Shown piece after piece: positions 51,192-62,263 of a stretch of 64,000 nt of DNA. Source of the stretch: Brugia malayi. Its lineage: Eukaryota > Nematoda > Chromadorea > Rhabditida > Onchocercidae. Both the position numbers and the translations under genes were made by a program. Within the stretch, counting starts at the first letter, position 1; each line of letters begins with the position of its first letter. The stretch is taken from contig NW_025062476.1 in assembly GCF_000002995.4 (NCBI RefSeq), positions 6,561,001-6,625,000 on the forward strand. The letters run 5' to 3'. The notes under the pieces were generated by a model. The model worked only from the letters and a program-made list of their open reading frames with translations, was not told the origin of the DNA and ran no database searches.

Positions 51192-53527
51192 ATGGTGGAT
51201 CTGTCAGATACGAACCTTCCGAAGATACTTCTTCGAACGATCGATTGTAAGCAGGGTGCTGTTAGAGCTGTTAGATTTAACGGTTTGTTATAATAATTTT
51301 ATCAATTAATCTAAAAAGTGTCCCTTTGGGGCTTTATGAAGTTCCTCGACCTTCATCATTTTGTATTCCATCAAGTTCAGTAGATTGGAAATTAAACCAT
51401 TTTAATGATTCAAATCAATTTCAATGTTAGATCGAATTTAGTGGATGGGAACTACTGTTTGTCGTGTGGTGCAGACAAGTCGGTGAAGTTATGGAATCCG
51501 TATAAAGGAACACTTCTAAAGACTTATACAGGAACAGGTTGGGAGGTTTGTTTTGTCTGATTGTTTTTTTTTCTTTTAGTCAGTTCAATTAGTTTGTGTG
51601 AATTAAATAATGTTAAGAGGTTAACATTGTTTTTTTATGGATAGATTACATTGTTTTTGATTTTATTTGTTGGGTAAATTATGACAAGACATCAGTCGTC
51701 GATGCTGAAGACGCCAGACCTGGTTAATAATCGTATCATCAGAGTTAGAATGGTCCTGTAATACTGTTTATGAATAAGTTGTCATATAGGTTGTTTTATT
51801 TTTTTTAAAACTATTACAATTGTTGCAGGTTCTAGATGCTCAAGGTTCCAGTGATAATTCGATGATACTTGTTGGTGGCATGGATAAACAATTAACGGTA
51901 TTTGATGTTGAGACGGGGAAAATAACACGACGCTGGCGAGGACACAACGGTACTTTTGTTTCCTTTCGAATATTATGTGTTAATTTAATAAAACTGTTTA
52001 ATGCCTCTTTTTGCTAAAAAGGTCAAGTTAACAGTGTGGCATTCAATGAAGAATCAACGGTGGCAATATCTGCTTGCCAAGACGGCATCGTGCGATGTTT
52101 TGATATTCGTGATAAAAATACGCCGATACAGGTTATTTTCTACTCCTTTATTATTTTTCTCATCCTTGCAATTGTTTCAACCATTCTTTCAACTTTCAAT
52201 TATTTCTATAAATTCAGAAATCAGTGTTATCAATTCATGTTTGGTTTTACAGCAGATGGATGAAGCCACTGATGCTGTGTTAACAGTTGATGTTAATTCT
52301 CATGAGATTGCTTCGGGTTCAGCTGACGGTAGTGCTCGTATCTATAGCATTCGGGACGGAAAGCTAACTGATGGTAAGTTTATATGTGAGCTCGATTACG
52401 ACATGATTTATTAAGGTCTTTTTTTTTCTTTCCCTCAATAGTCAGGAATTTAAGTGATAACCATTGAATTTCTGTTAAATACTAGGTTTCAAATTTCTTT
52501 GCATAGTCAGAAAACTTTGTATGGATCAGAAAAGTTTTTTACAAAAATGCATTGCATGATACTTCTGTTCGATGCAAAATTAGGACTTTTAGGAGATAGG
52601 AGTGAATTTTTTATTTAATACATATGGGATGTGCTCCGAAACACTGATTAAGTTATTTGTTGGAAAGCGCTAAATTGACTTCATCAACAGACTTCCTCGG
52701 CGATAGTGTTACATCGTTGCATTTCTCGGCAGATGGTCAATGTTTACTTGCGTCCACTAAAGATGGCTTCATTCGGCTGATTGATAAAATGAATGGACAA
52801 CTACTAGCAGAGTTTGTTTCCATTTCCCATTTATTTATTTTTTTGAAGGTTTTTGCAATCGTCTTTTTAATTGCTTTCACTTAAATCATCAGTAACATTG
52901 TTTGTCTTCTTTTTGATATAGCTCTGTATTTTCGCTGAATTTTCGATGTGGAAAATTAAACCCCAACTAATCTTCTATTTACATCCTGATTTTCAATAAA
53001 TATACTTTTACGATTGGAATTTCAGCTATACAGGTCATGCAAATACTGAATATCGTGTGGAAAGCTGTCTACTTGCAACTGATGCGCATGTTGTGAGCGG
53101 TTCTGAAGATGCTCATTTGTACATCTGGAGTTTAATCGAGGTAATTGGACTAAACTATATGTTCCGTCCCAGCATTTCTTCGCTTTTTTATTGTTTGGAA
53201 AAGAAAGCTTCTTTTATTTTTTTAAAATAGGAATATCTTTACTTTATGGAAAAGTTAAAAAGTGGTTTATCAAAGCTGAATTTTTTAAAATTGCAGATTT
53301 TATTGGTGTTTTTAATGTAAAAGGAAGAAAGTATTTACTGTTTTTTTTTTCTTTTTTTTTTTACATGAAAGATTTAAAAACTATTTCAGATGAAGATATT
53401 ACATAAGTTGCCGCATCCAAGTTCTGTAGTGCACTCGGTTAGCTCACATCCAAAGAAGCCAATATTGCTGTCTTCATCAACAACAAATATATTTCTTTGG
53501 GGAATGCAAAAAGAAGAAAATATATGA
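51192..53527 (+). CDS. wdr83: WD-repeat protein WDR83 / MORG1
   Basis: Seven-bladed WD40 propeller; in animals it scaffolds MEK-ERK signalling, binds PHD3 and associates with the spliceosome. Eight exons: 51192-51282, 51442-51545, 51829-51949, 52022-52131, 52253-52373, 52691-52811, 53026-53140 and 53390-53527, 306 residues against 315 in human. Signatures are IDCKQGAVRAVRFNVDGNYC in blade 1, SCGADKSVKLWNPYKGTLL, GGMDKQLTVFDVETGK, CQDGIVRCFDIRD, DGFIRLIDKMNGQLL, YTGHANTEYRVESC and SGSEDAHLYIWSL. Exon 4 follows an A-rich acceptor (CTAAAAAG), and the ATG itself is preceded by TTAAAG, which may be a poor trans-splice site. Third gene of a probable operon. The protein is complete, with no missing blade. 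Confidence 0.94.
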
Positions 53528-56500
53528 TTGGAAATTTTTTTTCGGACGTTGTTTGTCCTATTTGTAGTTTTTTTGGCAAGTAACATTTTTATAACGGATT
53601 AATTTTTATTGATTTTACAGTTTCTATAGTCAAATTTTACAATCATCTTTTGTCATAAACAATTCCATCACTATAATCTGAAATTCCAAACCTTGTCTCT
53701 ATTTTAATATATTTTAGCCTGTTGTCGAAGAAATCGTTTTTGTCTGTAACGGAGTAGAGAAGCTGTCACTTAATGTTTGAAATCTGCAAGTTGTGCGTCT
53801 ATTTTTCAACTGAAATTCTGTAGTTGGAGATATTCTGAGCTTATTTTTAGGTTTTATACGTAAGAGCAGAGCAGAGTCAAGCGAATATTAAGGATCCAAA
53901 AAATGGTTGTTATCTTTAAATGGAACATAAAATGATATATGACGTGTGATATTTCCATCCTCATTGATTTTATTCAAATCTTAATTTGTAAAACAATGCT
54001 AAATATACTTACTGTTCTTAATCGATCTACTCTGAAAATGGGATAAAGGGGTTTCTCGTTGATTTTTACAGATTTCAGTAATGTGCATTTGTGTTGTATG
54101 TTATGCATTGGTATTGCATATTGTCGAAATGCACTTAATTAATGTGCGTCCTTTCACTGAGCCGCCTTTTGAAGACTGTAGTGATAGAAGAGGTAATCCA
54201 TTTGAAGTGGCTTAACGCTTTTATCATCAAGACGGCTTTAAACGACCTGATTAATATACATTCAACCTATATTTGTAAGTGCTCTTAATCGTTCAAGCGC
54301 TATTTTTGGAGATATGTGCTTTCATTGCATTAAGCGATAGCTTCATATTTAAATACAGTTACAGCACTTTTCGTTTTATCTACCATATAAGAAAAAGTGA
54401 AGTAATGGCTTATGTAAGGCGGAACTACTGTAGTAATTCGTATTTAATTTACCTAGCAAAGTAAGGGAATACCTGATTCGATGAATTAACATTTGCTTCT
54501 GTTTATTATGTTAGAAACAGTCATTTGTGGATAATTGAGTAAACAGCTTGAAACATGTGAAAGGAACGGAATTTTACAGGAAATGCCTTGTACCTCGAAT
54601 ATTGATAAACTTCTGATTGAATATTTCTAAAATATTGCAATTTTATTAAACTTCGAGATTTTAACTAAGTATTTCGAGTTCTTTGCGATTTTCCGGAACT
54701 ATCAAAAAGAACAGATTTTCTCGTGTGACTAATATGCTGTGATGGGGGCGAGGAGGTCAATTTGTACGCAATACATTGGAGACATAATTTGTTGTGTTTA
54801 TGTCTATTTGCACAGTGGTCCGTAATTACAGTATCAACTTGCACCATTTGGCACACAAAACTCTTTCTAATGTTAATTAGTTGATTTTCATATCCTCTTG
54901 GTTTTTATTCTTTTTTAGATTGGTATTGTCAAAAAGGAATATTAGAGGTGTTGATGATTACAGAACAGTATACTTCAAAATATGAGTATTACTAATTAAT
55001 TTATCTCTCCGTTTCCTATTTACATAATTTGTATTTCAATTTATTCGAATGTGTATCCCTTATTCTCACTGCTTAAACGTTTCAGTCCAGTTTGCCCCAT
55101 TAAATCGTATATGATATTTTCATCATCTATAGAAGCTTTCGAGCTTCTATAATTATTTTTTCTTCTTTAATAGTTTTTTCCTAGTATTTTTCCTAGTTTC
55201 CTACACTTTTTTAAAATTTTGTATTTTGTACTTTAATTTAATTTTGTACGTTAGTTTTAAGCTTCTCATGTCTTATTTCTTTCTTATTGTTAAAGTTTCA
55301 GTCAGCACAACATATAGATGAAAAAAAATATAGTTAATCCCTAAAATTGATCAATTCGCTGTTACTATATCAATAAAACAGATCAAATCATTTTAATAAA
55401 AGCAATTTTAACTAATTTGTCTGTTTTTGTAGTTTTTATTGATAACTCCTGCTATGACTGATATCAAGAAACATTCCATCTTGTTCCATTGTATTCTACT
55501 GCATTAAGTAATTTCCTACACCTTAAGTATCCTTTGGAAATCTCAGAACCGAAACAATTAATGCTCGTAACCGGTCCAGACAGCAACGGTTTCCAATAAC
55601 GGCGCCACACCACTGCTTAAATTAACCGCTCACAACAAACCAACCAATTAATTGTCTTGTTAATATAAATGCCACTACACTAATTGCAATGCATGACTTT
55701 TTCCTCGATTTTTTACTAAAATTTGATTCCTAGCTTATGAGTTACTTTCAAAAAAGTAACCGTAAATTCGACGAAATCTTTGAGACATAACTTTTCAAGT
55801 TATCTATTTAGCAAAAAAAAATTCAATTATCCTATTAGTTATTAATGATTTCGATCCATAAGAAACATTAATCAACTGCTGTATTCGTATATTAGTATTA
55901 ATCAAGAAAGATTTTTGCTTCGTTATCTTTCTCAAAATTAAGAAATTTTCAAAAATTTACGAGGTAATTGATTGTTGATCAAATCAATTTTTCCACTAAT
56001 TTATCACATTAACAAGTCACTTCTCATAAATTAATTTAGGGGACAATCCCTAATCATCCGTCTATATATAGAGCAGTGTCATTGTCATCTATTATAATAT
56101 CATTATTTATCAATATGCATAAAACTGATGGCACGCAGTGCAATAAGCAAGAATATAAATAATTGCCAACATGGATAGCATGTGATTCGAACCATTCACA
56201 TCACAATGATCTTACAATAAGTTTTTTTGATGCTGATGAAACTTGTTGGATACAAATAAGATATTATAAGGTATTTGAAGATTGACAAGAGATACTATAA
56301 TAGAGGTTACTAGAAGGAAATGAATCATACTGAAGATGTTCAACTGGAGGACAGAAGACAAATTCTCTTTAATTTAGCACTCATAGGTGTCATACGACGT
56401 TGATATCATCATTAGTATAGTATCACTGAACTACCATTGCTTTCATTGTAACAGCTGTCGTTATGCGACAGTTTTACGCATTACTCGTCACAAAATGCTT

Positions 56501-57598
56501 TTTTGATTCTGTACTAAATTAGAATATTTCTTTTCATACATACTGATTACTATCTATTTCATTGTATTGATTACAATATTTGACAGTATTATCATAGTTC
56601 CATTATTTGTTGTCGTAGTTCAATAGTGGAAGTGACTTTATCACTTCAATATTACTGTTTGATACTTATTGCATGCACAGCTAAGGCTTTTTTTCTATTA
56701 TATCAGCATTAATAAGCAGATGAGAAGTGAAAAGGCTTGAAGAAGCGTTGCATTAGTAAGTTTGCAACTAATTCGACAAGATTGAGCCTTTAAAGCAGTA
56801 ATTGCCTTTTTCCCTTCTCATCTTCTGCTCAAAATAAAGTTATTGCATTTTGTATAAAAGATCTTAAAAGGAGAGAAGAAAGAGGGAGCGGATAGAGCTC
56901 GAGATGGGAAACTTAATTAGTTTGCCCATTAGCTGTGATGCCCAGAGCAGCTATTACTGATCTGTTGTTAGGGAACGATCTCTGTGCTATTATATGCTCC
57001 TTGCAGTACCCTTAGATGTTCAAATGAAGGTGTAAATTACGATACTGAGAACGAAAGGGATGTCATGGAAGGAAATTGTGCTCCTTTTTGCTGAGAAGTT
57101 CTTCAATTCTCGATTAACTTGAATATTAAAACCTCAATGAAATGGGATGAAGATAAGTCCAAATCTGAGTTCACAAAGAGGAAAGTTGCTTCTTGGAAAT
57201 CAAAAGTTGGGAGTTTTCTTTGATAAACGAGCAGAGAGCAGTAATTAATTATAACAATCGCATTATTGGCTCGAAATGAAGTCAAGATTGAAGAAGATTG
57301 CTTAAGTTTAATTGAAATATAAGAAAATACAAAATTTAAAAGAATCTGGAAGGAAAGAGTATGTAATTTTTGATTTCATTTCACCGTAGGACTCATATAA
57401 ATCATCCATAGATATACATAACGAATTATTATTTTTTGATGATTTTAATTTGCATATTTGATTACTACTAATAAAATTAGGTAAGGTCACGATGATTATA
57501 CGTGCACGTCCCTGTTGCCGAAAGACGTAACTCTATTCTGTTCTGGAACCGGCCAATACATCATCCGACTTGTGCCTCATCTAACAAGACCAAGCTGC

Positions 57599-57640
57599 AG
57601 AGAGAGAAAGAGAGAGAGAGGAAGAGCGAGAGAGAAAGGA
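57599..57640. repeat. GA-rich microsatellite
   Basis: Interrupted AG repeats about 210 bp upstream of the homeobox start codon. GAGA tracts can act as promoter elements, but this is inference. Confidence 0.85.
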
Positions 57641-57666
57641 AAACAAATTATGAACAATCCGATCAG

Positions 57667-57690
57667 CTATCTATCTATCTATCTATCTAT
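57667..57690. repeat. CTAT tetranucleotide microsatellite
   Basis: Six perfect CTAT units, about 165 bp upstream of the homeobox start; likely polymorphic. Confidence 0.95.
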
Positions 57691-57853
57691 CCTATGTCAT
57701 GAGCATTTAACCCTTTCAATCCTGTCTATCACACTGAGTGCTTGATGGAACCGCCCGCCCCTTCCAGCATTAAATTTGAGATGGTTACGGTAAAACGAGC
57801 TGTGACGAATGGGATGATGTGTTGGGATTACCCGCAGTATAGGAACTCCAAAT

Positions 57854-59407
57854 ATGTACATGGCAGAGCCAACGAGTGCTCCTAGTCCGAGTACGGGTGC
57901 TGTCAACTATTTCTCCATCAGTCACTTGCTCCGACAGTCACCATTTTCATCTCTGGAATCGGGCACTGATTCCAAAAATAGTTCACGAACAGATGAAGAA
58001 AATCCCAGAACATTCAGTAAACAAATTCCTGAGAGAGAATCAAAAACAGTTTCAAGGTCTGATTCAAATCCGGCAGCATCTGATAGTGATCACTTACTTA
58101 CTGCCCTACAAACCAGTGGTACTTGTGTACAACCTCATTTCTCATTATCCTTGAATTCCACTACTGCAGCGATTGATTTACTGAAGCAACCAGATCCCTT
58201 TGTGGATCGAAAATCCGGTACTGATAGTACTGCTGGGTCACATTTTGATGAAAAATCAGTGTTGACATGTCGCGAAACAACGATACCGTTGTGGTTGAAT
58301 TGTGCTGCTGCAACAGCTGCTGTACTTCCCTTTGAGCAAAGTTTCTTGATGGCCCAAAGATCTGGTTAGTTCCTCTTTCTGCGACCGATCTTTTTCACTA
58401 TATTAACTTTTAAAAGATTATCCTAAATTAAAGAATTCAAAACTAATCTGTCAGTTTGCACAGTTCTAAATTTTTAATAGCGAACAAATCAGTGAAGAAG
58501 CGACATTTGTTTAATAACCCCTGTCACTTTGATATAAGAAAGTTTGAATTGAAATTAATTGAGAAGTTAGTTAATTTTTTTGTCGAGAAGTTCATAGCAG
58601 CATTTCAAATCATTTATTTGAACTTAATTAATTCTTTGACGATACAGGTGAATTTGATCATTAAGTGATGACAATAAATTTTCACCGATCTTTTTATTCT
58701 CCTATCTTTTATGCAGCTGTATAATTTCATTATTTTACTCTCTTCAATATATCATTTATAATCCCATATGAATCAGTCATCGAATACTATATCTGTTTCT
58801 TTGCTAAAACTAGAAGAGATAGACACATTTCAACCAGCAATATTGCTGGAACAATTTTTAACCCCAAAAACTCTTCCATAGCGAATCAGGAAAAAAAATT
58901 CCTAATTCATAAATGGATTTACAATTTTGCTTTAAAACATTTTAGCGGCAGTATTCCCTCACTTATGGGCAGCTTCAGCTAGTACTGATGCCTTGCAGTT
59001 GGTATCAGCCAGTAAATCATACCGGCGTAGGAAAGCACGTACCGTATTTTCGGATCAGCAGCTACAGGGCCTCGAGAAAAGGTTTGAAACACAACGATAC
59101 CTGTCAACACCAGAACGTATCGAACTTGCTACTATTTTGAATTTGAGTGAAACACAGGTATGATTCTAGAAATAGTGAAAGATGCTTATTGCAAAAAAAT
59201 TCAACCAAATTTAACAATGATTATAAGGGATGGATAGAAATAAATGTATATGAAAAAACTAAATAGGAATTTTCTACACAGGTGAAGACATGGTTCCAAA
59301 ATCGGCGTATGAAACATAAAAAGATTGTCCGAAAACAAGGTGATGGCTGCATTAGCAAAGGAGACAATATCACAAAGGAGGATAATACAGATTCAAATGA
59401 ACGATAA
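57854..59407 (+). CDS. bsx: BSX-type homeobox transcription factor
   Basis: Homeodomain transcription factor, nuclear, of the brain-specific homeobox class (hypothalamic and sensory neurons in other animals). Exons 57854-58364, 58946-59157 and 59282-59407 join in phase to 282 residues. The homeodomain is at 198-257: [20 protein letters not shown] in the N-terminal arm and helix 1, [14 protein letters not shown] in helix 2, and [12 protein letters not shown] in helix 3 with W48, F49, Q50, N51 and R53. STPER and the [14 protein letters not shown] run favour BSX over BarH or NK classes. Residues 19-26 (YFSISHLL) form an EH1-like Groucho co-repressor motif, so repression is expected. The middle is Ser/Thr-rich and disordered. 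Intron 2 splits the homeodomain after SETQ, a common homeobox position. The second ATG at 57860 is an alternative start. The 3' flank has a 20-bp tandem duplication (59435-59474). Confidence 0.92.
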
Positions 59408-62263
59408 TTTGAATTACTTAAATTAACAAAAAACTTTGAAATGATGTTATACTATTTGAAATGATGTTATACTAATGACTAGGAAGGAACGAAATTTCCT
59501 GTCTCATATTTCTCATGTATTCGAAAAAAAGATGTGTATTTCAAGTTTAAAACTTTCGGCATATCCAAAAATGCATGGTGTCGATTTTTTTTGAACTTAA
59601 TTCATACAAAGTATGTAAATGTTTGGAGAATTTGATAGAATATAATAAAATGTAGTAGTTATGTTTTAGCCTTTGATACTTCAACGCTTTAATACTTCAA
59701 ACAGTTTAAAAAATTTTTTAAAATAAAATCTGTACGTATGAACAATACCAACGACATTTGTCCTTTGCAGCTATTTTTGTATGTATCATTTAGAACGAAA
59801 CAATTTAATGATGTCTTGCTATACCGATCAGAATTTGTACAGCACTGAGGCAGTGAGATTAATATTGCAAAATTATCAGACATAATAACAAAGCATTATT
59901 AGAACAACCTGGATCTGCTAAATGCATTCGGAAATTGAGTAGGCAAATAAATTTATTACAAGCAAAAAGTCAATCGATCAATTCCTTCATTGTCTGTATT
60001 CTACAATAATATTAAAATATAATTTGAGGACTAATGACAAGTAATTTTTTAATACCAATCTTACTAGCCTCTTGATATCCTCGTGGTTAACATAATAAAG
60101 TCATAAAAAATTACATCGATTTATGAAGAAGAGTTCACTACAACATTGAGTATTCCACCCTTCAACTGATTAAGGAAGGATTGACAACACCAAAAAGCAT
60201 AATGTTTTGTATTACAGAGCTCTTTTCCCTTTATCAGTGGTGTTTTTCCTTCATTTTTCCATCTAGTGTTAAAGCTGACTTAGCATCAAGGTCAATATCG
60301 AAGTCAATCAAAAGCATAATGGAAACCCCATCGAATAATAAATCTTTCAGAACTTCAACTCAAGCAACCAGAAGCCATTCCAAATCCTCCTGTGAAATAG
60401 CCCTCTCACCTAGCTCATTTGTTACAAAAACTCGTTATTATAGCAATTTCTTCCTTTCTGATTGGATTAATGAATTTCTCTGGTTAATGCTGCAATAAAT
60501 TCATCTATTTAATGATGTTGCGTAACAGCAATAGCAGTAACAATTTGCAGAGCAGTGCGAAACACTGCAAAATTGAAGCACAGCTAAGGGAGAGACTCCT
60601 ACCATACGATATTCTGTTCCAAAACTGTCCAGTTAATTGGACACCAATCAAAGCTTATTATTGCTAACCACACAAACATGCGAATTGAGTGACCCAAAAC
60701 CAACATGCCCTGTTTTGATCGTCATTAACTTCATCGTACATGACTGAATTTTTACACTTCAATTTCTATACTTTACAAATTAGAAATCACCTGACAAGTG
60801 CAAAACGAAAACACAATTAAGCTGATTTAATTATACAAAAGATTAAAATATGAAATAGTCGTCACCACAATGCTATAGCGTAATTTTTTTCTTGAAGTAA
60901 TTTCTTTTCTTTTGAGAAATTATTTTACACTATCTCCATAGCAAAAATTTCCGTCCTTATAAATTATTACTGATATAAAGAGTAAATTTTAAATATGTTC
61001 AACCAATTTTGTTGAAAGCTGTTGCCTTTCACCTACTGCGGTCATTCATAGCAATGTAGCAAGAGCTACAAGGAGTTGAGGACACGGATCGCAATGCTTA
61101 TTTGTGGAAAACTGTTGTCGAGCCAATGAACTATTTAGTATAAAACATAGTATAAAATATTTCAGCAAACAGTATTTACAACATTGCTGTAAATATAATA
61201 AAATAGGATTTTTCAATTAAAATTTGAAAGTTAACTATAAAAATTTATTCGCAAAAAAATAATGGTAATGAAAATCACAAGAAAGGACTAAAAACAATGC
61301 AAACAGATAACAGATTGATGAAATTACGATTATTACAATCATAATTTGATTTAACACAGACACGATTTAACAATAAAGAGTTTTCAAGTACTACAACAAT
61401 TCATCAAAGTCTCTAAAAGTTCTAAAAGTTTTATAAAAACTAACAGATATAAAATTTAAAGTTTGAATTTGAGAAATTAAATTTTACACAAGTCAAAAAT
61501 TAACTAAATCTACTGACACATAAAGTGAGCAAAAGATACATGGAATTCTCAAAAAAAAGAAGAAAAAATTATCCATTTAGAAAAGAACCAATGATTTAAA
61601 TTTGCTGACCTAACATAGTTTCAAGAAAAACCTTCAAAATATACCAGAAATATTTAACAAAGTTATACTTTTGTATTATAAATTAAACATCAGAAACAAA
61701 TGCGCTGAAATGTATAAAGTTAATATTCTTTTGAAAAGTCAAAGAAAAAAGTGCATGAAAAAATAAATTATTTTGTAGGACCTTTTAGAATAAAAACAAA
61801 AACGTTCTCCACTCATGTATGATGCAACACTCTTTAAAACTGAATTACAGGAATCATGTTCGAAAATATATTTAAATCATCTAAAAATAAAAAATTTTAT
61901 TTAAAAAAAGTAAAATCCTCTCATAGCACTACTAAAAAAAAAACTCCAACATGCAGATAGAGCAAAAAACTTCAACAAGATCCTTCGTTCCACTTTTCTC
62001 AATGAATTTTTTAATGATCCGACACATAAAGCAGAACTGAAATATAAAATGACAGGAAAAAGCATTATGGATGTGAGATCGGTGAATTCTGAAATTTTGC
62101 TAAGGAAAAGACGGTTTTTGTTAACCTTTAATTTGCTACAAATGCATCTACAGAATGTTTCATTCAACAGTAAAACCTGGATGATAGCAACATTTTGTAG
62201 ACGAAGTTCAAAGAATAAGCATTATTGGATGTGCTTACCATCGTCTACTTCCCTTTCAGCAAT
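59408..62263. other. Intergenic region between bsx and the minus-strand gene
   Basis: Nothing firm. A 20-bp unit is tandemly duplicated at 59435-59474 in the presumed bsx 3' untranslated region. An open frame at 60181-60498 (plus) could encode about 98 residues from the ATG at 60202, with a hydrophobic start and a Ser/Thr-rich body, but has no homology or splice context. Open frames at 61901-62167 (minus) and 62049-62267 (plus) overlap the 3' flank of the next gene and look like noise. Confidence 0.45.

Larger units (their letters stand above)
53528..57853. other. Long intergenic region upstream of the homeobox gene
   Basis: Over 4.3 kb without a supportable exon chain, unusually long next to the compact cluster before it and typical of a developmental regulator's upstream DNA. 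The segment 56870-57030 is less AT-rich and contains homeodomain-type sites (AACTTAATTAG, CCATTAGC). The segment 55560-55640 (GTCCAGACAGCAACGG, AACGGCGCCACACC) is also GC-richer than its surroundings. Both are candidate enhancers only. GA and CTAT microsatellites lie at the 3' end. Confidence 0.4.

Noticed and set aside
60181..60498. 105-codon open frame between bsx and the minus-strand gene
   Set aside because: Its length is compatible with chance in this AT-rich DNA; no homology, and only an internal ATG.
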